The translations under genes and the position numbers were made by a program. 64,000 nt of DNA from Herbaspirillum rhizosphaerae_A (lineage in GTDB: Bacteria > Pseudomonadota > Gammaproteobacteria > Burkholderiales > Burkholderiaceae_D). Below are positions 26,838 to 34,783 of this stretch, one piece after another. The notes beneath the pieces are model-generated. The model was not told the DNA's origin. It did no database searches and saw nothing but the letters and a program-made list of their open reading frames with translations. Each line of letters begins with the position of its first letter. The first letter of the stretch is position 1. The stretch is from positions 62,001 to 126,000 of the forward strand of contig NZ_JAQQFR010000011.1 of assembly GCF_046025915.1 (NCBI RefSeq). The letters run 5' to 3'.

Positions 26838-27335
26838 TCAGTCTTGTGGTTCGATAGGTTCGAACACGCCGGCGACTCGGTTCTTTTGAACCTGATCCCA
26901 AGGGAAGACGCGGCCGTTCATCGCCACATAGACGCCGTGCGTCAGCACCTGTGCGACGCCACAGGCAAAGCCGAAATTGAATTGCGCATCCGAGCCCTGG
27001 ATCGCGTAAGGGATCATGGCGCCGGTCAGCACGATCGTCTTGGCCAGTTGCGCCGCGCCCAATACGCGTGCCGTGTCTTGCATCGTATCGGTGCCGTGGA
27101 TGATGACGATGGCGTTTTCTTCGGAGCGGTCGCATGAGGCGAGTACGCGGCGCCGGTCGATGTCTTGCATGTCGAGCGAGTCGAGCAGGGGCAGTTCTTC
27201 CAGCGTTGCGGGGACGGTCAGGCGTGCGCGTGCGATCACTGCCGGCAGATGGCTGTTGGCGAAGCTGAGCTGGCCGGCGATTTCGTCGTAGTGTTTGTCG
27301 AAGGTGCCGCCGGTGGCGATGATGCGTAAAGTCAT
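26838..27335 (-). CDS. Single-domain asparaginase-like protein
   Basis: 165 residues, covering only the N-terminal domain of type I/II L-asparaginases. The nucleophile motif is ATGGTFD (T11) and the second catalytic set is HGTDT with TGAMIP following. Full-length asparaginases are about 330 residues and use a second domain at the active-site interface, so the short protein may be a different amidase or act as a multimer. The frame is intact and ends cleanly (EPIEPQD), so it is not an obvious truncation. It sits alone between terminators and the Cache-CheW gene. Confidence 0.8.
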   Translation of the reverse strand: MTLRIIATGGTFDKHYDEIAGQLSFANSHLPAVIARARLTVPATLEELPLLDSLDMQDIDRRRVLASCDRSEENAIVIIHGTDTMQDTARVLGAAQLAKTIVLTGAMIPYAIQGSDAQFNFGFACGVAQVLTHGVYVAMNGRVFPWDQVQKNRVAGVFEPIEPQD

Positions 27336-27408
27336 GATGGGGACGAATCAGAAAAACAGGTCTTCATCATCATACCCCACATCTCGCCAGCGACAGCACC
27401 GAGCGACC

Positions 27409-30000
27409 TCAGGCAGCCATGAGCTGCAGCGTCGAGCTGGTATTTTCCGCGGCTTGCTCAGCTACTTCCGGCGGCATCGGGATCTGACCGTCGATCAGCA
27501 ATGCAAACAGACGTTCGACATCAATGGCCTGGATCAGCAACTGGCCGTTATTGGCCTTGATGACTTGTGTCACCAGCATCGAGGCGCCTTGTAAGGCGAA
27601 CGGCGTGTGCATGATCTGGCCCGGGTTGAATTGCGGTACGGCGTGCAACTCGTCGACCAGCAGGCCGATGGTGTGTTCGCCTTCGCGCACGATCATGACC
27701 TGGCTGCTGCCGCTGACGGCCGAGCGCGTGCCGCGCATCATCTGGCCCAGATCGAAGACCCAGATAAACTCTTTTCGGTTGTCGTCGCGTTGCAGACCGA
27801 GCACGCCGATTTGTTCCACACGGGTGCCCATGGACGTCGGCAGTACCGAGCTGTACGGCACCGCTTCCACAACATGCGCCGCCGAGATGGCGAACAGATT
27901 GTTGTCGCTGAAGAAGGTCGCGTATTCGTTGCCGTCGGTGATGGCGGGATCCGTATCGAGCAGGAATTGGCGGCTGTCGGTTTGCGAGCCGGTGCCTTGC
28001 ACCGCGCCGAAAGATTCAAACACCACCGCGATGATGTCTTCCTGATAGCCGTCTGTGACTTTGAACTCACGATAGCCGCTCGATACCGAGCAGGCAACGA
28101 TTGCATATTCATTGTCGTGGATGGTCACTTGCGACGCGCGACCACCGTTGGAAATCGCCAGCAGCGCAGGATCGATGTCGAGGATGTCGCCGACCGCACG
28201 CTTGTCATCTGTCGTCGAGATGATGCGTGCGTTGCGGTCGATATAAAAGGCGGTCATCTTCTTCTTGCCGGTGATGCCGCTGGCCAGCATGTTCGAAAAC
28301 TCCGGCGTCGAGTCGAATACGATGCCAATGCCGCCGACCACGATCGCTTCGTTGTCGAGATCGCGAATCGCGGCATGGTAAATGTACGTGTTCTTACCAT
28401 CGTACAGCGACGTCGCAGAAAACGGACTCACGTAATACTGCTGTTGCGTACGCAGCGAGAGCACCTGATTGAGGCTATCTTCATCGACCTGAGCGCCGAT
28501 CATTGCCGCAGCGTTATCACCGGTGCTGGCGACGATGCGGCCATGGCGGTCATAGACGAAGATGCGCGTGTACACAGTGTAAAGACCGTTGATGTAGGTG
28601 AGGATGTTGGTCATCTTCTCTACCGTTGCCTGATCTTGTTCCGGCTGCGCCAGCGCGGTGCGCAGCTCTGGCGTCAATGCCCACCAGCGGCAATCGTCGG
28701 AGCGCTCATACAGATTGCGATCGAGCAGATCGACCAGCAGGCTGGTGGTGAATTCAGCATCGCGCATGCCCGATACCAGCACGGTCTGATAGAGATCGTG
28801 GATCGATTGCGCGAACAGCTCGTTGCTACGATTGCCGGTCTCGCTGATCTGATCAAGGATGGTCTTGAGCTTGAGCATTTCGCCACGTTGGCCGGCAGTC
28901 ATGACCTGGCCGTTCCACACGATGCGTTGAATGGTCTTGGCGGCAGTCATGATGTCGAACAGCGGCGGGCAGAAAGATTCCGCATGCGACAGCAAGCCCT
29001 CTGCGATGTCGGACGGCAGCTTGGTCAGCGCGTCGCTGATCACACCGCTGAATGCAACTTCCACCGGAATCATCACCTGGCCTTGCCAGCCGATGGGGCC
29101 CGGATATCCTTGGTAACCATCGGAAGATACCGTACGCACCAGATATTCGCGACCGCAGAACAGCATCAGCGATGCGTTGCCGTCGCGGTTGACCGGCACT
29201 TCGGTGCCGACCGGAACCCACAGTTTGTCGGCACTGGCGATGACGCGATTGTCGGCGTCGAGCAGCAGCATGTTGGAGCGTGATTCCGCGTCGCGATGTG
29301 AAGAGAAGATACCGGACATTTCTTCTTCGAAATGGAAGCACAGACAGAGGATGCCAACCACCGCACCAGTTTGGGGATGCTGCATGCGACGCGAATAGAT
29401 CAGCGCGCGCTCTTTGCCCGGACGCAGGTCGCTGAAGCGGAAGGTCTCGACATAAGTATCCGAGTTGAGCGTCTCGCCGATGAGCGCGTCGGCGCTGTGT
29501 TCCAGCGGCGTGGCCGGGTCGATTTGTACGAGTACATTGCCCTCAGTATCGAGCAGCATGATCTCGTCGTAGACGGTATATTTGTTGCGATACTCGCGCA
29601 GGCGATAGCGAATCGCGTCGGTGTTGTCGGTGATGCCGGCGACAAAATTGCACAGTTCGCGATCAGTGGCGAGGAAGCCGACATCGGCTGTCCGTTCAAA
29701 CAGATTACGGACCACGATGTCGATCACGTATTGCGCTTTGGTGCCGATTTCGGTGAGCACGTTGCGGACTTTTTCCTGAACCAGGCTGACTACCAACTCG
29801 CGTTCAAGCCGGCTGAAACCGGTGCGCGTTGCTGCCATGGTTGGCAGGATCGTCTTGGCTTCGCTAGGGCAATTCATTTTGGCCGAGGCTTCAATTACAC
29901 GCCACATCAGATTCAGTTCCTGCAGTGACTGTTCGCATTTCGTCACATCGCGCATATACGGCAAGAAAGTCTCGGTTTGAATCGCTACGTGTTCACTCAT
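27409..30000 (-). CDS. Large soluble sensor protein: two Cache-like regions plus CheW domain
   Basis: 863 residues. Two similar sensor regions can be seen (about 90-400, with YTVYDEIMLLDTEGNVLVQ, and about 440-680, with YTVYTRIFVYDRHGRIVAS), each followed by a short aromatic and charged core as in Cache folds. The last ~170 residues look like a CheW adaptor (ATFFSDNNLFAISAAHVVEAVPY, HTIGLLVDELHAV). There is no transmembrane helix, HAMP or methyl-accepting helix pair. It probably brings a ligand signal straight to a CheA kinase. The ligand and CheA partner are unknown, and no chemotaxis genes lie nearby. Confidence 0.75.
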   Translation of the reverse strand: MSEHVAIQTETFLPYMRDVTKCEQSLQELNLMWRVIEASAKMNCPSEAKTILPTMAATRTGFSRLERELVVSLVQEKVRNVLTEIGTKAQYVIDIVVRNLFERTADVGFLATDRELCNFVAGITDNTDAIRYRLREYRNKYTVYDEIMLLDTEGNVLVQIDPATPLEHSADALIGETLNSDTYVETFRFSDLRPGKERALIYSRRMQHPQTGAVVGILCLCFHFEEEMSGIFSSHRDAESRSNMLLLDADNRVIASADKLWVPVGTEVPVNRDGNASLMLFCGREYLVRTVSSDGYQGYPGPIGWQGQVMIPVEVAFSGVISDALTKLPSDIAEGLLSHAESFCPPLFDIMTAAKTIQRIVWNGQVMTAGQRGEMLKLKTILDQISETGNRSNELFAQSIHDLYQTVLVSGMRDAEFTTSLLVDLLDRNLYERSDDCRWWALTPELRTALAQPEQDQATVEKMTNILTYINGLYTVYTRIFVYDRHGRIVASTGDNAAAMIGAQVDEDSLNQVLSLRTQQQYYVSPFSATSLYDGKNTYIYHAAIRDLDNEAIVVGGIGIVFDSTPEFSNMLASGITGKKKMTAFYIDRNARIISTTDDKRAVGDILDIDPALLAISNGGRASQVTIHDNEYAIVACSVSSGYREFKVTDGYQEDIIAVVFESFGAVQGTGSQTDSRQFLLDTDPAITDGNEYATFFSDNNLFAISAAHVVEAVPYSSVLPTSMGTRVEQIGVLGLQRDDNRKEFIWVFDLGQMMRGTRSAVSGSSQVMIVREGEHTIGLLVDELHAVPQFNPGQIMHTPFALQGASMLVTQVIKANNGQLLIQAIDVERLFALLIDGQIPMPPEVAEQAAENTSSTLQLMAA

Positions 30001-30348
30001 GTTGTCCCTTTTATTGAAGAAGTCCGTAAGAACCTATCCGCACCGCGCTTATGTTTTATGGTGAATCTTCTGAGTTGATGGCGGTGCTCAGTTGTTATTA
30101 CGCAAATTGCGTGCCACGCATTTTATTGGCAAAACACCATTCATGTTGTCTACAAGATGGTCTCCAAAACCGCATGCAGGCTGGCTTCTGTAAATTTCCG
30201 CAAGGAAATTGTAAAGGCGTTTAGCGAATGAATTCGTCGCGTGCGGTTGAATTTCATTAAACGGAAAGCACCTAAGTCAACCTGCCGTCACACAACAGTC
30301 ATACCGTTGTCAGTCAGATTTTTCATAGTTGGATAAAATCGAGGGGAT
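30001..30348. other. Divergent intergenic region with small palindromes
   Basis: The 348 bases lie between the divergent Cache-CheW gene and an unrecognised gene. A palindrome (ACGCAAATTGCGT, 30102-30114) and a hairpin (AATTTCC GCAA GGAAATT, about 30194-30211) stand out. Both promoters should lie here; no other gene or RNA was recognised. Confidence 0.45.
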
Positions 30349-31104
30349 ATGAAACCGATCGCTCCCGGCACCGTCATCTTTCATCGTCATCGCGGCTATG
30401 GCGTTATCGTCTCCGTCAATTTATTGACGGGGTGGATATCTGCGCGCTTTGGCAGCGAGGTGCGTACGCTCGATCTGAATCTGTCATCGGATGAAGTGCA
30501 GCATGCGGATGGCACACCTATCCTGTTTCGCCGTGCGCCGCCGGATCGGATGCCGCATGCACGGTTGATGGCGATGGTGCGCGAGTTGCATGCGGCCGGT
30601 TATCAGCGTTTGTATTTATATAGCTGGCCCAAGCCATCCGGTTTACATTGGCGCTGGCATTTGTTCGCCGGCCCGCGGCACTGGAATGAACGTCCGTGGC
30701 GCGAAGGCTGGTATGGCTCGGGTGCAGACTACAACTTCAATCCGATTTTTGGCTGGGGCGATGTGCCTGGCGCGAGCGCACAGGATCTGGCCAGCGCGCT
30801 GGCGCAATTTGATCCGCATGGACTGGCGCAAGCGCTGGGAAGAGATGAAGATCACACTGATTGGTTTGCATCAGTGTGCGATGCTTTGTTGCCCGACTAC
30901 GCGTTTAGTCTGGGCTGGGATCACACGGGGCAGATGCCGGAACACCTGCCCGTGATCGCCGTGCGTCGCGGTGTTGCTCCCTATGACGGACCGCCGCTGC
31001 CGTGGCCGCCCGGCTGGGCGCATTTATGGAAAGTGTCGCACGCGCCTCATCTGGTCTATGCGCCGCCGAGGCCTGTTCGCATCAAGCCAACGCCTCAGGA
31101 TTGA
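30349..31104 (+). CDS. Protein of unknown function with beta-barrel-like N-terminus
   Basis: 251 residues, not recognised. The first ~55 residues (PGTVIFHRHRGYGVI, GWISARFGSEVRTLDLN) resemble the small SH3/Tudor-type barrel often found at the end of helicases and in DUF3553-like proteins. The rest is rich in tryptophan, proline and histidine (WPKPSGLHWRWHLF, WEHTGQ-like and PPLPWPPGW stretches) with no known catalytic pattern. No signal peptide or membrane helix. GAGGGG precedes the ATG. The 3' end overlaps the convergent dehydrogenase gene by 23 bases. Confidence 0.65.
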   Translation: MKPIAPGTVIFHRHRGYGVIVSVNLLTGWISARFGSEVRTLDLNLSSDEVQHADGTPILFRRAPPDRMPHARLMAMVRELHAAGYQRLYLYSWPKPSGLHWRWHLFAGPRHWNERPWREGWYGSGADYNFNPIFGWGDVPGASAQDLASALAQFDPHGLAQALGRDEDHTDWFASVCDALLPDYAFSLGWDHTGQMPEHLPVIAVRRGVAPYDGPPLPWPPGWAHLWKVSHAPHLVYAPPRPVRIKPTPQD

Positions 31105-32068
31105 GGACGTTCTTCGGCGTGCCGTTGGCGAAGTCGACGATATTCTGAAACGCAGCGCGGAAGTACAACTCGTAGCCGTCTTTTTCAACATAGCCGAGAT
31201 GCGGTGTTGCCACGACGTTATCCATGCGTAGCAGCGGTGAATCCTGCGGCAGCGGTTCAGTTTCGAACACATCGATCCCGGCGAAACCCGGGCGGCCTTG
31301 TCGCAGGGCTGCTTCCAGTGCACCCTCGGCCACCAGCTCGGCACGGCTGGTGTTGATGAAGGTTGCGGTCGGCTTCATCTGCGCCAGGTCTGCTGCGGTG
31401 ACGATGCCACGCGTGGCGTCGTTGAGGCGCAGATGTACTGACACAAAATCAGCGGTCGCGAAAAATTCTTCCTTGCTCGCTGCGGCGGTATAACCATCTT
31501 GCTGCGCCTGGGTACGGCTTGCATCGCGACCCCACACCACCACTTTCATGCCGAAGGCTTTGCCGTAACCGGCTACCGTGCGGCCGATCTTGCCGTAGCC
31601 CCAGATGCCGAGTGTGCGGCCTTTGAGCGCGACGCCGAGAGGATTGTGTTCCGGTACGGCGGAGACTTGTTGCCAGATACCGGCTTTGAGGTTGGCGGCG
31701 TATTGCGGCACGCGGCGCGCAGCGGCCATGATCAGCGCCCAGGTCAGCTCGGATGGCGCGGTCGGGTCGCCGACGCCTTCGACGATGGCGATGCGTTGCG
31801 TGGTAGCGGCAGCGACATCGACATGGCTGCTGACTTTGCCGGTTTGCGAAATCAGTTTCAGCGCCGGCAATTTTTCCAGCAGCGCCTTGTTGAAGACCGT
31901 GCGTTCACGAATCAACACCACGGCGTCGAAAGGTGTCAGGCGCGCGGCCAGTTGCCCAGTGCCGCGCACGCTGTTGGTAAACACTTTGACGTCATGTCCG
32001 TCCAGCATCTTGAAGCAGTCGAGCTGGCGGACGCTGTCCTGGTAGTCGTCGAGAATGGCGATCTTCAT
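31082..32068 (-). CDS. D-2-hydroxyacid dehydrogenase
   Basis: 328 residues. The NAD-binding loop (LGIWGYGKIGRTVAGYGKAF) and the catalytic residues appear: R in FINTSRAELV, E in IDVFETEPLP, and H in VVATPHLGY. It should interconvert a 2-keto acid and the D-hydroxy acid, like 3-phosphoglycerate or hydroxypyruvate dehydrogenases. GGAG precedes the ATG. The substrate is not determined by sequence. Confidence 0.88.
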   Translation of the reverse strand: MKIAILDDYQDSVRQLDCFKMLDGHDVKVFTNSVRGTGQLAARLTPFDAVVLIRERTVFNKALLEKLPALKLISQTGKVSSHVDVAAATTQRIAIVEGVGDPTAPSELTWALIMAAARRVPQYAANLKAGIWQQVSAVPEHNPLGVALKGRTLGIWGYGKIGRTVAGYGKAFGMKVVVWGRDASRTQAQQDGYTAAASKEEFFATADFVSVHLRLNDATRGIVTAADLAQMKPTATFINTSRAELVAEGALEAALRQGRPGFAGIDVFETEPLPQDSPLLRMDNVVATPHLGYVEKDGYELYFRAAFQNIVDFANGTPKNVLNPEALA

Positions 32069-32156
32069 ATTGTCTCCGGAGGGCGGTCGCTGTTGAGGAA
32101 AACCACATCATAAAGCGCCCGCCGGATTTTTGCCGCGGCCTTTCAATGAAAGCTGA

Positions 32157-33158
32157 TCAGGCTGGGATTTCGATCACCAGCTTGCCGCGTGCGCCGCCGG
32201 CATCGATCACGTCATAAGCGGCATCAGCCTGATCAAAGCCGAAGCGGCGTGCGTCCACCTGCACGACGATCTTGCCTGCTTCGACCAGTTTGGCGGCTTT
32301 TTCCATGATTTCGCCGTGATGTGCGCGTCCCTCGCCGGTCAGCAGCGGCATCAGCGTAAAGACGCCGGAGTAAGTCGCAGCGCGGAACGACAAGGGTGCC
32401 AATGCATGCGTGCCCCAGCCGAGACAGCTAACCACGTGGCCGTGATAACGGCGTGCCGCGAGGAAGGATGCATCCAGCGTGGCGCCGCCGACGGTGTCGT
32501 AGACGATGTCAAAACCTTCACCATCGGTATATTGCTGCACATATTCTTCCACTGTCGTGGCGCGATAGTCGATGAAGGTGGCGCCATAGCCGGTGATGAT
32601 GTCGCGTTGTTCGGCCGAGCCGGTGGCATAGACGTCGGCGCCGAAGGCGATGGCGATCTGCACGGCGATATGGCCGACGCCGCCGGCGCCACCATGCACC
32701 AACACCTTTTGACCGGCGTGGACGTGCGCGCGGTCAACCAGGCCTTCCCAGGCGGTGATGAAGATCAGCGGCAGAGCGGCGGCGTCGCGCATGGTGATGT
32801 TGGATGGCTTGTGCGCCAGCAGGTCGGCGTCGACGGCGGCAAATTGCGCCAGCGAACCTTGCACGCTGCCGACGCCGCCGGTCATGCCATAGACCTCGTC
32901 GCCGATGTTGAAGCCGGTGACACCTGCGCCGACGGCTTCGACCACGCCGGCCATGTCGATGCCTAGGACTGCGGGCAGTTGCGCCTGGGCATGACCGGCC
33001 TTGCCGGCGCGAATTTTGGCGTCGAGCGGATTCAGGCCGCTGGCACGGATGCGCACCAATACCTGGCCAGGGACGGCGACAGGACGAGTCACTTCGGTGA
33101 TTTGCAGCGGAGTGGCGTTGGCATTGAGCAGGACGGCTTGCATGGTGGTGGTGTTCAT
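32157..33158 (-). CDS. Zinc-free MDR alcohol/quinone oxidoreductase
   Basis: 333 residues from the ATG at 33158, with AAGGAAA six bases upstream; the in-frame TTG at 33173 lies on that site. The Rossmann loop VLVHGGAGGVGHIAVQIA and the quinone-reductase-like order (VLGIDMAGVVEAVG, GDEVYGMTGG) point to NADPH:quinone oxidoreductase/zinc-independent MDR enzymes. It is divergent from a LysR gene, which probably controls it. Confidence 0.87.
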   Translation of the reverse strand: MNTTTMQAVLLNANATPLQITEVTRPVAVPGQVLVRIRASGLNPLDAKIRAGKAGHAQAQLPAVLGIDMAGVVEAVGAGVTGFNIGDEVYGMTGGVGSVQGSLAQFAAVDADLLAHKPSNITMRDAAALPLIFITAWEGLVDRAHVHAGQKVLVHGGAGGVGHIAVQIAIAFGADVYATGSAEQRDIITGYGATFIDYRATTVEEYVQQYTDGEGFDIVYDTVGGATLDASFLAARRYHGHVVSCLGWGTHALAPLSFRAATYSGVFTLMPLLTGEGRAHHGEIMEKAAKLVEAGKIVVQVDARRFGFDQADAAYDVIDAGGARGKLVIEIPA

Positions 33159-33361
33159 GATGTTTCCTTTCAAGAGGGATGGTTGGGCGCCGAGATGTGG
33201 GTCTTCAGCGATGGAGCCAGTCTAGAGAGAGAAAGCGCGCAGAAAAACGGGGCGGACGGCAATACAGAATGATGAAAACGTGGATAATCGATTGCGGCCT
33301 GGCACAGCGCGCAAAACACGAAGCGACCAATTAAAAAAGAGAAAAACGAAGAGAGAAACGC

Positions 33362-34246
33362 ATGGACCGACTGGATGCCCTTAAAGTGTTTTGCAGCGTG
33401 GTGGAAGCGGGCGGTTTCAGCCGCGCCGCCGACCGGCTCGGTATCTCCACGTCGTCGGTAACGAATCAGGTGTCCGCACTGGAGACGCACTTTCGCATCA
33501 AGCTGCTCAACCGCACTACGCGCAGCATGTCGCTGACGGCGGAAGGGCGCCAATGCTATGAGCAGGCGCTAAAATTACTTGGTGACATGAGCGAGTTGGA
33601 AGAAGGGCTCATGCAGTCCAATGCCACGCCGTCCGGCACCTTGCGTGTCGATATGCCGAGCGTCATCAGTCGCCAGTACATTGCTCCGGCATTGCCCAAG
33701 TTTCTTGCGCAGTATCCGGATATTGCGCTGAAGATTACCGTCGGCGACCGTATGATCGACATGGTGGAAGAGGGCGTCGACGTGGTGATCCGCATCGGCG
33801 ATCTGCCCAGCTCCAATCTGATTGCGAAGACCATTTTCAAGACCAGTTTCATGACGTGCGCATCGCCGGCTTTTCTTGAGTGTCATGGTGCGCCGAAGAC
33901 ACCGCAGGAGCTGGCTGATTTCGCCTGTCTCGGCTTTCTCAATCCCAAGTCGCGCATGGTGCGGCCGTGGCAATTTGTCAAAGGCAAGGATACCTACACG
34001 CATATCCCGCAAGGGGCGCTGGCGATGGATCATGTGGAGTCGCTGATCGAATCCGGCAAGGCGGGTTGCGGACTTGTCCAACAGATGTCGGTATCGCTGA
34101 TTCCACCAGTGCGCAACGGCGAGCTGGTACGGGTGTTGCAGGACTGGTTGGCGCCGGGGCCGGACGTGTCGGTGCTGTTTCAGCAGAAGCATCACCGAGC
34201 GGCGAAGATCAAGGCCTTCGTTGATTTCGTCGCTGGTGTCTTTTAA
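33362..34246 (+). CDS. LysR-family regulator divergent from the oxidoreductase
   Basis: 294 residues. The N-terminal winged helix is typical (LDALKVFCSVVEAGGFS, LGISTSSVTNQVSALE), followed by the ligand domain. It belongs to the CrgA/AaeR-like branch by its overall pattern (RTTRSMSLTAEG). The ~200-base divergent spacer to the oxidoreductase gene is the likely target. The inducer is unknown. Confidence 0.87.
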   Translation: MDRLDALKVFCSVVEAGGFSRAADRLGISTSSVTNQVSALETHFRIKLLNRTTRSMSLTAEGRQCYEQALKLLGDMSELEEGLMQSNATPSGTLRVDMPSVISRQYIAPALPKFLAQYPDIALKITVGDRMIDMVEEGVDVVIRIGDLPSSNLIAKTIFKTSFMTCASPAFLECHGAPKTPQELADFACLGFLNPKSRMVRPWQFVKGKDTYTHIPQGALAMDHVESLIESGKAGCGLVQQMSVSLIPPVRNGELVRVLQDWLAPGPDVSVLFQQKHHRAAKIKAFVDFVAGVF

Positions 34247-34783
34247 GCATCATTCTCTTCACTTCGCGTTATTTTTCTGTTTGCTGCTGCACAGCAATGT
34301 CGGTCAGACACTGACAACAAATCGGCCGTTTGTCCTGTGGCACTTTGACACACCGGCGGTGTCCATTCAGTAAGGCTTTGGCAGATAAAATCGTCACTGA
34401 ACTCCGGCGTAACCCCTTTTGCTGCACTGCTTCGTAATGAAAAAACGCGATCGCGTTAAAAGCGTATTTCCTACTACATTAGTCGGTTACTTTTCACTAC
34501 AATTAAGCGGGGCGCGGGTGTACAATCGCCGCCTGATTTTCATAAAAGCAGCGGCTGCGGAACAATCTGCAGCAGCAAATTTGTGAACGGTTTCAGTGAA
34601 GACCATGGCTCCCCCGGCCCGCTCGCCTACTCCGCGAGCAGCCACGCAGTCATGACCTGACTGCATTCGACAAGACCGCCGTACCACCGGCTGATGGCGC
34701 TACCCGCCTCGCCGGCTGCATGCAACGACGATCCTGCCGTGCCAACGAATTCGATTTAACTTTAGGCATTGGAGGTAGTGTTT
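34247..34783. promoter_or_regulatory. Long upstream region of pckG
   Basis: No gene is seen in these 537 bases. A perfect 14-base palindrome (AACGCGATCGCGTT) is at 34444-34457. Two TACAAT -10-like boxes follow at 34498-34503 and 34521-34526, the second suggesting a transcript start near 34533 and a leader of about 250 bases. The leader has several GC-rich inverted repeats, for example GCTCGC/GCGAGC at 34621-34639. No known riboswitch was recognised. Confidence 0.5.

Noticed and set aside
27607..29283. 558-codon frame opposite the Cache-CheW gene
   Set aside because: Unrecognisable protein with a composition typical of antisense frames; the minus-strand gene has clear domains.
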